The notes below the pieces were generated by a model, which had not been told where the DNA came from, did no database searches, and worked only from the letters and a program-made list of their open reading frames with translations. DNA of 64,000 nucleotides, from NCBI RefSeq assembly GCF_010389155.1, contig NC_057763.1:8308649-8372648 (forward strand), given 5' to 3'. The DNA is from Erigeron canadensis (taxonomy: Eukaryota; Streptophyta; Magnoliopsida; Asterales; Asteraceae). The position numbers and the translations under genes were made by a program. Below are positions 9,236-19,673 of the stretch, in pieces (positions within the stretch are counted from its first letter, which is position 1; each line of letters begins with the position of its first letter).

Positions 9236-9455
9236 TTTAAGCTGTAAACCCCACTTTGGAACAGAGATACCCACATTAATAACGGGTTGGATGCCGATAC
9301 TAAATAGATCGACAAATAAAAATATTTGTCCACCGGTAAACGAAATGACAGTAGTAGGAATATAAGCTGAAAGATCTCCTATTTGGGTTTCAACTATTGG
9401 TAAAGTAGTCACATATAATTCCTTCACCTAATAAACTTAATTAGCAGCCTTTTTC
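9236..9455 (-). pseudogene. atpA: NUPT: decayed fragment of plastid atpA
   Basis: On the - strand the translation reads [20 protein letters not shown], then [15 protein letters not shown] and INVGISV. This is a degenerate version of the conserved C-terminal half of the F1 ATP synthase alpha subunit. Just upstream, one frame over, the DNA also encodes a recognisable KAAKLS-LLGEG segment that precedes it in the plastid protein. The match is closer to plastid than mitochondrial alpha (LPIVETQ, NVGISV), so it is a nuclear plastid DNA insertion. It is frameshifted, many conserved residues are replaced, and both ends are lost, so it is old and non-functional. Confidence 0.85.
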
Positions 9456-10769
9456 TACGACCTTTTTAATTGTAAAAAAAAACAATGGGGTTGGAGAATT
9501 GATGTGTAGTTGAATCATAAGAGCTAGCAACCATCGATATGCTCATATTGGTGACGGTATTTCTCTAAAAAATCACAAGAGATCAGAGTTGTCTTTTCAC
9601 CGCTACTCCTAGTCAACATCATATCAAAAAAATTACCCCAGGTATGTTTCAACCAATAATTGAACACAATAACTCTTAAGTCACAACTAATCAATCATTC
9701 ATTGTTAAAGATCTTAATGACATCAAGGAGTTTAATAACACATTTTTAATCAATTTTTTAATTAAATAATAATATGAAATTATCCAATAGTAGAAAAAAA
9801 AAACATTCATTGTTAAAGATGGTCTAAGCAATGTCCAAAAGCCCTTTGTTTTACTAGATGGATGCCGGCGCGATGTAGCGGCGATGGTGGTAGCAACGAC
9901 GGTGTGGTGGTGGTGGTGGTGTGGTGGTGATTATAAATTAATTGATGTAAAAGGGGTTAATATGTTTATTTAAAGATTGGAAAATATATGTTGTAAGTTA
10001 TTTCATTAAGGGTCTTATAAATATATAAATGAAATGTTTAAATTACTGAATAAATAAGAGAGATAATATGTTTATTTTAAAATCTTAATTGCTTAAAGGG
10101 AGAGGATAGTTTGTTTTATATATAGATAGCACGGTGCCCGCGCGTTGCGGCGACTTTACGGTGATCACATACAAAACATGAAAGAAAAACAAAATAAAAA
10201 AGACACCGGTGGGGATTTGATTCCGGCTCCGGCGGCATCAGTAAAAAAATGAAGAAAGATACCGGTGGGTTTTTGGTTTGTGTGGATATGTATTTTTAGG
10301 ATGTGTGGGTTTTTTTTTTGTATGAAAGGGTAAGTTTGAAACTTTAGAAATAAAGTGGGGATATCTTGAGAACAAAAATTATGCTGAATTTCTTAAACTC
10401 AATCCTTTTTATAAGGGATTATAGATATAGATATAGATATAGTCATATAGATAAAGAGATAGAGTAATACAATATGTTTCGCTAGACTGGATATTGAAAA
10501 TTTGAAACACAAAAGGAAAAATAAAGAAAAAAGACTTCGGTCCATATAATCATAGATCTGTCCTGGCTTGGCCCACGATTGATATTTTGGTTGGCCCAGT
10601 TATACTTTCCTAATGATCTATTTTGGACGTTCTTAAGAATTCTGATTTTTGATTAACTTGTACGAGTAATAATGTTTGTGATTTACTTATTCTAAATTAT
10701 TTTCACTAAATGTTACGACTACTGTTTTTAATTTTCCTAATTTTACAAACATATTTTCTATTTGATTTA
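9456..10769. other. AT-rich spacer with repeat fragments
   Basis: No gene seen. It contains a short GGTGGTGGT run (about 9899-9928), a stretch at 10,025-10,080 (AAATTACTGAATAAATAAG) that recurs around 51,600 and 51,830, the 17-base GC-rich motif at 10,134, and a GATATA simple repeat at 10,426-10,442. These look like pieces of small dispersed elements. Confidence 0.5.
10134..10150 (+). repeat. 17-base GC-rich motif, copy 1
   Basis: GTGCCCGCGCGTTGCGG stands out from very AT-rich surroundings, following a TATATAGATAG run. The identical 17-mer is found at 51,448-51,464 after a similar TA run. It can fold into a short GC hairpin and resembles the terminal region of plant rolling-circle or other small transposons, but I cannot name the family. 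Confidence 0.6.
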
Positions 10770-10965
10770 AGAGTAAACGGCCTAATCGTCACTGTAGTTT
10801 ACCCTTATAATCAAGTTTCGTCCTTAAGTATTCAAAATAACACTGGCAGTCATTCTGGGAATAATAACGTTTACATCCAGTCCTTTATACAAATGGACGT
10901 TTTCGTCAATCCGTTAACTCTCGCACGTGTCGTGCACGTGAGGGCTTTTGTCTTTTCAAACCTGT
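10770..10965 (+). repeat. Dispersed inverted-repeat element end, diverged copy
   Basis: The order of phrases (CCTAATCGTC, GTTTACCC, ATAATCAAGTTTCGTCC, then a GTCAATCCGTTAAC-like block and CACGTGAGGG) matches the better conserved copies at 11,160-11,365 and, inverted, at 33,012-33,235. It is a more diverged member or neighbouring copy of the same element end. Confidence 0.6.
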
Positions 10966-11159
10966 AAATGACCTTTTAACTTCTATCTCCTTCTCGTACC
11001 TTGTATTCCAAAACCCAAATCACTCCATTAATATGTATATCTAATATATATATATATATATGAAAATCTATATCACAATTCAAGAATTTAATGAAAACCC
11101 AAATATATATATATTTAAATTTATATCTATGTAATAGATTCAACGCCACCATCACTATA

Positions 11160-11365
11160 AGAGTTATCGACCTAAATCGTCCGTGTGGTTTACCCAAATA
11201 ATCAAGTTTCATCCCTGAAGATCCGAAACCTCAAGGTCAATCCTTTGTAGGAAGATAAGGTTTCTATTTGGTCCTTGGCTATTTGACCGTCATCTCTCCT
11301 TCGTTAATAGCCTCATGTGCCTCTCACGTGAGGGGTATTCTAGTCATTTTCCTCCCCGGTTGGCA
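11160..11365 (+). repeat. Left terminal inverted repeat of the outermost nested element
   Basis: About 200 bases beginning at GAGTTATCGACCTAAATCGTCC and ending near CACGTGAGGGGTATTCTAGTC match the reverse complement of 33,012-33,235 along their whole length by eye (matching phrases ATAATCAAGTTTCATCCCTG, CCGAAACCTCAAGGTCAATCC and TATTTGACCGTCATCTCTC). Taking out the elements nested between them leaves a DNA of about 1.4 kb with ~200-bp ends. This is the form of a non-autonomous DNA transposon. Confidence 0.7.
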
Positions 11366-11734
11366 ATCTTCTTCCTCGTTATCCTTCTTTTCCTACAACC
11401 CTAATAACTTAAAACTATACATACAAATATTTGTATTTATCATCATCATCATCACCAATAAACTATTTATCTCTTATCATCATCAGCATCATCATCATCA
11501 TCACCAATAAACTATTTATCTCTTTTCCTTTCACATGAGTATACAATCTCTCTAACACTTGCTAATCAATAAATGCAAGAAAACGAATAGCAAATCTGTC
11601 ACCAATAAAGACTAGGGAACAACTCATGAATTTATACTAACTATAAGCAACATGATTTATCATCTTAATCTATATCTATATATATACATATCTACATATA
11701 TAGTTCTATAGATATATATGTATATATATATATT
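11366..11734. other. Spacer with ATC and TA simple repeats
   Basis: No gene. It has CATCATCATC runs at about 11,440-11,510 containing a direct repeat of ACCAATAAACTATTTATCTCTT, and TATATA-rich sequence at 11,675-11,733 directly before the MULE-like element. It would be the interior of the outer inverted-repeat element. Confidence 0.5.
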
Positions 11735-11860
11735 AGAGATCCTGGAAAAAGGTGTCTTAAGGAGAGAAGGTCCTATGAACCAATCAGAATGCGACATGTG
11801 TCAAAATGAAAAATATGTGCGGTGGCATTTTGGTAAATAAATCAAACTTTTCTGAAGTGA
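11735..11860 (+). repeat. Left terminal inverted repeat of MULE-like element
   Basis: It pairs with the reverse complement of 19,674-19,796 over roughly 120 bases with scattered mismatches and one insertion. Confidence 0.7.
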
Positions 11861-11934
11861 TCAATTTGGGTTCCGATTAGCTTGGGTCTGGGTCAGCTTG
11901 GGTTCTGATCAGCTTGGTTGGTCAGCTTGGTCAG

Positions 11935-13437
11935 TGATATGTCCATTTATATGCATATTTCCATATCGTTTCTAAGTCGTTTTAAGCTTAATTATGTGCA
12001 AATTATATGTATATTCGATGCTTTGATGGTATTGTTAGTGATTTCAGGCTTAGAACAGGTACATTGGTTAGAAATAGCATTTGGAAGGTTAAAAGATGCA
12101 TTAGGATGATTCTTGGACGAGTACGAGTGAAGACGAGTTGAAAAATACAAGTTTTGCGAAATCTGGAAGCTTGTGCGGCGCATGGATGTGGTATGCGGCG
12201 CACAAAAAGGTGAGATTTTGGACAGGGAATTTGGCAATTGTGCTTGTGCGGCGCACACAGAGGGCATGCGGCGCATATCGGGTGAGGAAAGTCTGAAATA
12301 TGGAAATTGGAGGATTTGTGCGGCGCATGGTGGTTTTCTGCGGCGCATAAATAAGGTCGGCAGAAGGGTTTTTGATTTTTCACTATAAATACAAGACCAT
12401 AGCCCTCCCATTCGATATACAACCACCTTTAGTCAATTTTAGGGTTCTTTGGGGCAATTCTCAGCAGCTTTTTCGTCCATCAAGGTCTAATGGTTGTTCG
12501 TGAGCTTCAAGGCATTTGGTTATCGATTTTCTTAGCGTTTACTTGTTTTCTACACATTGGTACAATATGTTCTTCTATATTTTTACTCTTTATGCTTTGT
12601 TTATGATTATGAGTAGCTAAATAATTCGTCATCCACTGAGATGAAGTGATACATTGATTAATGGTTGCATAATCTTTTGAATTTAAGTTGACTTGATTTA
12701 ACATTGTGTCGTAATCTTAGCTTATTAGTTTTTTGTTATTTAACTCTTAATTGCGGATAGTTTTTGCATGATCTCAGTGGTAACTTAGGTTGTGTAGAAG
12801 CTATTTTGATTGCTTGGTTAGAAGCGATTGTTTCTATGACGGGTACGGTAGAAAGTAATTAATAGTTAGCAAGAGTTAACGGGTTAATGGTTGGGTACAA
12901 TCAATAGACACAATTGTTATCTAAATAACCAAAACAATTAGTTGACTAGGAAAGTTATGAAAGGCGTCTTGGGGTACCGGTCTTAGTAATGGAACTAGTT
13001 AATTAAGGGAATTGAATAAAGTAACAAACTTGACGGGTACGGGGTGAGTCTTTGTTTAGTTCTCGGTTATAAATCAACATATTTGAATTGGTTCTTCAAT
13101 TAAATGCAACCTAAATAATGTGTGTCATGGAGTCGAAGTGGATGATCTTCTCATCCTATTTGATTTAAAATAATTTTCGTTTCGATAAATTCTTTGAAAT
13201 TTCTAACTCTTTCAATCAACTAACTTTTAATATAAAAACCAAGATAACGTGGTGTCTTTAAAAAACCAAACTCTTTTTAACTACTTAAAACTCGTTAGCT
13301 CTTTGTAGTCTCCGTGGAACGAACCTTTACTTACTTTAATCTATATTGCATACGAACGGGTCCACTGCCTGATTGTGTGTGGTATTCGATTCGGAGTATT
13401 TTTAAGGATTTTAATTTAACTAGATTTTCACACATCA
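11935..13437 (+). repeat. Athila-1 5' LTR
   Basis: A 1,503-bp LTR, TG...CA. CTATAAATAC at 12,382-12,391 is a probable TATA box, placing transcription start near 12,415. Upstream of it (12,170-12,350) lie six copies of TGCGGCGCA in three pairs. Its last 471 bp (12,967-13,437) match 18,300-18,770. Confidence 0.93.
12382..12391 (+). promoter_or_regulatory. Athila-1 LTR TATA box
   Basis: CTATAAATAC in the 5' LTR fits the plant TATA consensus. It lies just after the TGCGGCGCA motif cluster and would drive the element's genomic RNA. Function is inferred from position only. Confidence 0.55.
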
Positions 13438-13443
13438 AGTTTT

Positions 13444-13461
13444 TGGCGCCGCTGCCGGGGA
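13444..13461 (+). promoter_or_regulatory. Athila-1 primer-binding site (tRNA-Asp)
   Basis: TGGCGCCGCTGCCGGGGA lies seven bases after the LTR end. It is complementary to the plant tRNA-Asp 3' end with one likely change (GCT for GTT), as is usual in Athila. Athila-2 has the same sequence on the - strand. Confidence 0.88.
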
Positions 13462-13649
13462 CTAATTTAAGAGCTTTAGTTTGAGATTTCGTAGTTGATC
13501 ATTTCTTGTACTCAAGTGCAAGAGAGTTACTTGTTTTCTTAGGTCAATTCTCGATTTTTAGTTTTAATTTTTTCTGTTTTGTTTACTTTGTGTAACTTGG
13601 TGCGTTTTACGGTTTTCTTTGTTTGTGTTTTCAGGTTTGTTCTTAGTTA

Positions 13650-14420
13650 ATGACCACAAGGGCTGCCAGTATACCAATAGTAAGTCCTCAATCTAATCCG
13701 GGAAAAACGAAGAGACGAGGAAAGAAACCTTCTAAAACCGTTAACCTTTCACCTAGCAAAATAGATTCCTTAAACTTAAACATTGAAGCCGAAAGTTCCA
13801 TCCATTCCACACCACCGGAAAATAAACAACCAACTCCACCGAAAACTTCACCTAAAAATTCACCAAATTCAACACCAAACTCCACTCCACCCTCTACACC
13901 TCCTACTACACCTAGAAACATGGTCGAAGACATGGTTCATCCGTTTGATAGGACTATTGGGGAAAGTACTCGAGTCATTGCACCTAATAGGGGCTCGGCT
14001 ATTCGGCCTCCAACCACCGCTCCAAATTTCAATGTCAAAGGTAATCACTTGTCTCGGGTTGAGGAAAATCAGTTTGGCGGGACTGTTAAGTGGGATCCGT
14101 ATGATCATGTCGAGAAGTTTGAAAAGGTTTGTCGATTGTTCAAGTATAAGGAGACTCAAATGCCACATGTTGAGCTTGAATTGTTTCTGTTGTCTCTCAC
14201 GGGAGAGGCGGCGAATTGGTATAAGAATCTCGATGAAAACATATTTGAGACATGGGAAGAGTTGAGGGAAGGATTCATTGAGCGGTTCTTTCCGGCTCAA
14301 TTGGTTGAAACAATGAAGTTGGAGATCCGGGCGTTTAAGCAACTTAGTGGTGAGGATTTGGTAGATGCTTGGAAAAGATTGAAGGAATTGATGAGGAATC
14401 ATCCCGGGCATGGTATTTGA
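13650..14420 (+). pseudogene. Athila-1 gag
   Basis: ATG at 13,650. The first 90 residues are a basic, Pro/Ser/Thr-rich tail with SPNSTPNSTPPSTPP repeats. The retrotransposon Gag domain follows from about residue 135 (HVEKFEKVCRLF, LTGEAANWY, FETWEELREGFIERFFP, RAFKQLSGEDLVDAWKRLKELM). The frame stops at TGA 14,418-14,420, after which the Gag reading goes on in another frame, so this is a frameshifted gene. Gag would form the particle shell. Confidence 0.9.
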
Positions 14421-14491
14421 TTGAATGAGCACATTTTTATTTCATTTCCGGGGTTTAGATAGCCGTACTCAAAGGGAATTAGATTGGGCTT

Positions 14492-16846
14492 GTGGTACGT
14501 AACATTAATAATGTCACTTACAACGAAGCCTATAAGATTATGGAAGATATGGTTCGTACTAGTGTGATTCGAGAAGCGGGTAGGACTAAACCGGATCTTG
14601 TGAAAATGGGAAGAAGAAGTGTGGCTCGGGTTGATAGTGGTGGAAGTAATGATGTTATGGCTGAAATTAAGGCTTTGGCGAGTCACATGGATAAGAAATT
14701 TGCAAGCATGGATGGTAGGTTCGGATTGATTGAAAAAGATTTGAAAGCGGCGGTTGCGGGATGTGATATTTGTGGTGATAGGCATTACACGGAAGATTGT
14801 GATAAAGCACCACGGAATGAAGAAGTTGATTATGTTCAAAATCAATATCAACCACCATTTACAAATCGAGGGTTATTTCAAAGGAATGGAGCTTATCAAA
14901 ACTGGTACCAAGGTAATTCTAATTCTAATTCTAATGGTGCAGGAAATTATAGGTCTACATTGGGAGCTTCATGGCAAGGAACAAATCAAGGAGGTCCGTC
15001 GGTTCAACCGATTGAAGTTGTTGATCCAAATGTCGAGCTTAGGGATCTTGTTAAGAAGTTTATGGTTGATCAAGATAAGAAGAATGAGAACTACCGAACC
15101 GATATCACCGCTTTGAATGATAAGATGAATCAAAATATCAAAAGTCAACAAGCGGCGATCAAGGATTTAGGAGTTAGGTTTGATAGAATGGGTAATTTTA
15201 ATCGTCAACAAGGATCTTTGCCAAGTAATACCCAACAAAATCCTAAACCTTCCAGTTCAAATGATGGAGGTAATAAGTATCAACACCCGAATGTTAGGAA
15301 TGAGCATGTAAATGCCATTACTACTCGGTCTGGTAAGGTAGTTAATTCTCCTATTTCTCCTCCTATTTCTAGTGCTACTAATGTTCCTACGCAGGTTGAT
15401 AGTGAGAACGAAGAAGATGAACAAGTCGATGAAGAGATTGTAATGGATTCGAACCAAGCCGTGAAACCACCGGCCGTTCCACTTACATCTACTACTCCGG
15501 TTGCTACACCGGTAGCTAAACCGACGGTTGATGAGCCTCAAGTGAAGCCATATAAGCCTAAAATTTCTTTCCCTCAAAGATTGCAGAAGGATAAGCTCAA
15601 GGAACAATACGGTAAGTTTGTAGACATGATTAAATCGGTTTTTATTAATGTGTCTTTGGTTGATTTGCTTTCAGGGATGCCGAATTATGCTAAGTTCATC
15701 AAGGATCTTGTAATGGATAAGAGGAAGCTAAAGGAAGCTAAGGCTACTTTCCTCAACGCGGAGTGTTCGGCAATTGTGCAAAATCAAATCCCTCCTAAGC
15801 TTGAAGACCCAGGGAGTTTTCTAATTACTTGTTCTCTTGATGCTAAGCTTACTTGTGATGCTTTGGCCTATATTGGTGCAAGCATTAATTTAATGCCTTT
15901 TTCAGTTTATAGGCGATTGTCTTTAGCGTCTCTTAAGCCAACTCGGATGAGCATTAGGCTCGCCGATCATTCATTTCAGTATCCCATGGGGATTGCGGAA
16001 AATTTGTGTGTTAAAGTAGGCCATATTGTCTTTTTGGCCGATGTTGTTATTCTTGAGATGGAAGAGGATGCCAAGGTGCCTCTTATCTTAGGCCGACCTT
16101 TCTTATATACGGCCGATGCCATCATTCGTGTTAAGGATAAGATTATTTCGTTAGGAATAGGAAATGATAGAATTTCGTTTTCAATTGATAAAGCTTTGCA
16201 ACATCCTTATTCTACCGATGATTCATGTTTCAGGATTGATGTAATCGAAGAAGATGAAGCTTTGGAAATGGAATTGATAAGTTTCTTGGACACGGATGAA
16301 GGAGAAGCTTTGCTAGCTTGTAGTAAAGAAGAGCAAGTGATGGTTGCGGACATCGTAAGAGAGATTATGGAGGTAAGCATGGATGAATCAACACCGGAAA
16401 ATGAGACTTTTGAGGAGATTGAGAGGGATGGTTTGAAGATTGAAACTTCGGTGGACAATCCACCAACCGATTTGGAGCTCAAGCCACTTCTCGAGCACTT
16501 GGAATATGCATTCCTTGAAGGTAAGCCACTTCTTCCCGTTGTTATATCATCATCACTTTCGGATGATGAAAAAGGTAAATTAATGACTGTGTTGAAGGCT
16601 CATAAAAGAGCCTTTGCTTGGCGTACAACAGACATACCTGGAATTAGCCCCGAATTTTGTAAACATAAGATTAATTTGCATAAAAATTTCAAACCGAGTG
16701 CTCAAAGACAAAGGATGCTAAATCCGAATATGAAAGATATCGTTAAGAAAGAGATAATTAAACTTTTAGATGCTGGAATTATTTATCCTATCTCTGACAG
16801 TCCATGGGTAAGTTCGGTCCATTGTATACCAAAGAAGGGGGAATGA
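14492..16846 (+). pseudogene. Athila-1 Gag C-terminus, protease and RT start
   Basis: A 784-codon frame. It opens with the Gag C-terminal helical region, then a Cys/His knuckle-like CDICGDRHYTEDC and a Gln/Asn-rich linker. The retropepsin-like protease follows at about residues 450-540 (AYIGASINLMP to LILGRPFL), then the RT start (KKEIIKLLDAGIIYPISDSPWV). In this family the protease motif reads D-x-GAS; here the aspartate position is Tyr, so the protease would be dead. The frame ends at TGA 16,844-16,846 through loss of one G in a G-run. Confidence 0.9.
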
Positions 16847-18032
16847 CCGTTGTCACTAATGAACATAATGAACTTGTACCTACTAGAACGGTTACCGGGT
16901 GGCGGGTGTGTATTGATTATAGGAAGTTAAATAATACGACCCGTAAAGACCACTTTCCTTTACCCTTCATTGACCAAATGCTCGAACGGTTAGCCGGAAC
17001 GAGTATTTTTGTTTTCTTGATGGTTTCTCCGGGTACTTTCAAATACCCATTGATACCAACGATCAAGAAAAGACAACCTTTACATGTCCCTTTGGCACGT
17101 ATGCTTATCGTAGGATGCCATTTGGATTGTGTAATGGTCCCGCCACCTTCCAAAGGTGTATGATCGCGATATTCCAAGACATGTTAGAAACATCTATGGA
17201 AGTTTTCATGGATGACTTCTCGGTCTTTGGTTACTCTTTTGACAAGTGTCTTTCCAACTTGGATAAGATGCTTGAGCGATGTGAGCGGGCACACCTTGTT
17301 CTTAATTGGGAAAAATGTCATTTTATGGTTAGAGAAAGCATTGTGTTAGGTCATAAGGTGTCTAATGTAGGGATTGAGGTAGATAAGGCTAAAATTGATG
17401 TTATTGCTAAATTACCTCCACCAACTAATGTAAAGGGCGTTAGAAGTTTCTTAGGTCATGTCGGGTTCTACCGTAGGTTTATTAAAGATTTTTCTAAGAT
17501 AACCCGACCTATGACCCGTTTGCTTGAGAAAGATGTGCCTTTCGAATTTAATTCGGATTGTTTGAAGGCATTTGTATTGTTAAAAGATTGTTTGACTCAC
17601 TCACCCATTATGGTTTCTCCTGATTGGTCTCAACCTTTTGAACTAATGTGTGATGCGAGTGATTTTGCAGTAGGACCTGTTTTAGGGCAACGAGAAGGTA
17701 ATCATTTTCATCCTATTTACTTTGCTAGCAAGACTCTTAATAGTGCTCAACAAAATTACACCACTACTGAAAAAGAGTTGCTTGCAGTTGTGTATGCGTT
17801 TGATAAGTTTAGATCGTATTTGGTGCTTAGTAAGACCATTGTTTTTATCGATCATTCAGCCCTTAAGTACTTGTTTGCTAAACAAAATGCTAAACCTCGT
17901 CTCATACGTCGGGTCTTGCTTTTGCAAGAGTTCGATATTGAGATAAAGGATAAGAAAGGGGCTGAAAATTTGGCGGCCGATCATTTGAGTAGGTTAGAGG
18001 ATCCTTACCATGAGGAACCAAAAGGGGGATGA
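16847..18032 (+). pseudogene. Athila-1 reverse transcriptase and RNase H
   Basis: After the frameshift come RT blocks [13 protein letters not shown] and [14 protein letters not shown] second frameshift near 17,000 follows, then [16 protein letters not shown], the catalytic FMDD ([11 protein letters not shown], about 17,204-17,236) and [20 protein letters not shown]. RNase H shows [34 protein letters not shown] and AADHLSRL. The stop at 18,030-18,032 follows a G-run (AAAAGGGGG) where an extra base shifts the frame before integrase. Confidence 0.93.
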
Positions 18033-18299
18033 TATTGATGATGCATTCCCAGATGAGTCTTTGATGAGTATTGAATCTAATGTTCCATGGTATGCAGATT
18101 TTGCTAATTATCTTGTTGCAGGGGTACTTCCAAAAGGATGGACAAATCAACAAAGGAAAAAGTTCTTTTCCGATGTGTTGCAGGTGGAGAGACTCATTTG
18201 ATTTTGGATGGATGTCACCGAGGACCAACCGGTGGTCATTATGGACCAACCGTTACTAGTAAGGAAGAGTTTGATGCAGCTTTTATTGGCCAACAATTT
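18010..18299 (+). pseudogene. Athila-1 integrase N-terminal fragment
   Basis: The linker DDAFPDE...VPWYADFANYLVAG leads into the integrase zinc-binding region, of which GGHYGPTVT remains, with another frame change near 18,180. The reading ends in sequence corresponding to the FYWP block and then abruptly becomes LTR at about 18,300. Catalytic core and C-terminal domain are absent. Confidence 0.85.
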
Positions 18300-18770
18300 T
18301 CTTGGGGTACCGGTCTTAGTAATGGAACTAGTTAATTAGTGGAATTGAATAAAGTAACGAACTTGACGGGTACGGGGTGAGTCTTTGTTTAGTTCTCGGT
18401 TATAAATCAACATATTTGAATTGGTTCTTCAATTAAATGCAACCTAAATAATGTGTGTCATGGAGTCAAAGTGGATGATCTTCTCATCCTATTTGATTTT
18501 AAACAATTTTCTTTTCGATAAGTTCTTAGGAATTTCTAACTATTTCAATCAACTAACTTTTAATATAAAAACCAAGATGACGTGGTGTCTTTAAAAAACC
18601 AAACTCTTTTTAACTACTTAAAACTCGCTAGCTCTTTGTAGTCTCCGTGGAACGAACATTTACTTACTTTAATCTATATTGCATACGAACGGGTCTACTG
18701 CCCGATTGTGTGTGGTATTTGATTCAGAGTATTTTTAAGGATTTTAATTTAACTAGATTTTCACACATCA
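18300..18770 (+). repeat. Athila-1 3' LTR, 5'-truncated
   Basis: It matches the last 471 bp of the 5' LTR, base for base in length. The break lies at TCTTGGGGTACC, which is also present at 12,967 in the 5' LTR. It is followed by the target duplication GTCAG. Confidence 0.93.
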
Positions 18771-18775
18771 GTCAG

Positions 18776-19465
18776 CCTGGGTTCTGATCAGCTTGGGTCT
18801 GGGTCAGCTTGGTTGGTCAGTATAATAAGTTTGGTCAGTTTGGGTCTGGGTCAAGTTGGGGTCTGTTCAGATTGGGTCAACTTGACACAATTTACACATA
18901 ATCTACACAAATATAGATTATGGGTTTTGGGTCAGCTTGGGTTCTGGGTTGGGTCAGCTTGGGTCGGTTTTGGGTCAGCTTGGGTTCTGATTAGTTTGGT
19001 TGGTGAGCATGATGAGTTTGGTCAGATTGAGGTCAGGATCTGATTGGGTCAGCTTGGGGTCAGGTTGGGCTAGCTTGGGTTTGGGTCAGCTTGGGGTTGG
19101 GTTGGGTCAGCTTGGGGTCAGGTTGGGTCAGCTTAGTTAGCTTGGGTTGGGTCAGGTTGACACAATCTACACAAATGTAGATTAATCTACACAAATGTAG
19201 ATTATGGGTTTTGGGTCAGCTTGGGGTCACATTAGGTCAGCTTGGGGTCTGGTTCAGGTTAGGTCAGATTGGGTCAGCTTGGTTAGCTTGGATAGGGTCA
19301 GCTTGACACAATCTACACAAATGTAGATTAATCTACACAAATGTAGATAATGGGTTTTAGATCAGCTTGGGGTTGGGTTGGGTCAGCTTGGGGTCTGGGT
19401 CAGCTTGGTTAGCTTGGGTTGGGTCAGTTTGACACAAAACTACACATAATCTACACAAATATGGA
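18776..19465 (+). repeat. GGTCAGCTTGGG array, forward
   Basis: Dozens of imperfect copies of a 10-15-base unit (GGTCAGCTTGGG, GGTCTGGGTCAGCTT). They are interrupted four times by a segment with CTACACAAATGTAGATTA, itself near-palindromic and partly duplicated head to tail. A few copies also lie left of Athila-1 at 11,865-11,934, showing that the retrotransposon entered this array. Confidence 0.85.
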
Positions 19466-19673
19466 TCCCAAGCTGACCCAGATTTCAGGCTGACCAAGCT
19501 GACCCATAACCCAGGCTGACCAATCTGACCCAACCAAGCTGACCAAGCTGACTAACCAAGCTCATCAGAACCCAAGCTGACCCAGAACCCAAACTGACCA
19601 AGCTTACCCAACCAAGCTGATCATAACCCAAGCTGACCCAGACCCAGGCTAATCCAGAGCCAGGCTGACAAAA
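19466..19673 (-). repeat. GGTCAGCTTGGG array, inverted
   Basis: At about 19,465 the repeat changes orientation to CCCAAGCTGACCCAG and continues inverted up to the right terminal repeat. Forward and inverted arrays could fold into one long stem. Confidence 0.85.

Larger units (their letters stand above)
11935..18770 (+). mobile_element. Athila-1: Ty3/gypsy Athila retrotransposon, internally deleted
   Basis: The element starts TGATATG and ends CACATCA, and is flanked by the 5-bp target duplication GTCAG (11,930-11,934 and 18,771-18,775). It has a 1,503-bp 5' LTR, a tRNA-Asp primer site, gag, protease, reverse transcriptase, RNase H and the first part of integrase in Ty3 order. It then jumps into the middle of the 3' LTR, so the rest of integrase, the env-like region, the polypurine tract and two thirds of the 3' LTR are missing. 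The LTR parts that can be compared (471 bp) differ at about 18 sites by eye. Confidence 0.95.

Noticed and set aside
8995..9240. 81-codon open stretch on the + strand
   Set aside because: No domain, no gene-like context; partly repeated sequence near 9600.
9236..9455. Mitochondrial origin (atp1) of the ATP synthase fragment
   Set aside because: The kept residues are closer to the plastid alpha subunit, though the fragment is too decayed for certainty without a search.
13688..13933. Gly/Glu/Val-rich ORF opposite Athila-1 gag
   Set aside because: Complement of the Pro/Thr-rich gag tail; a shadow.
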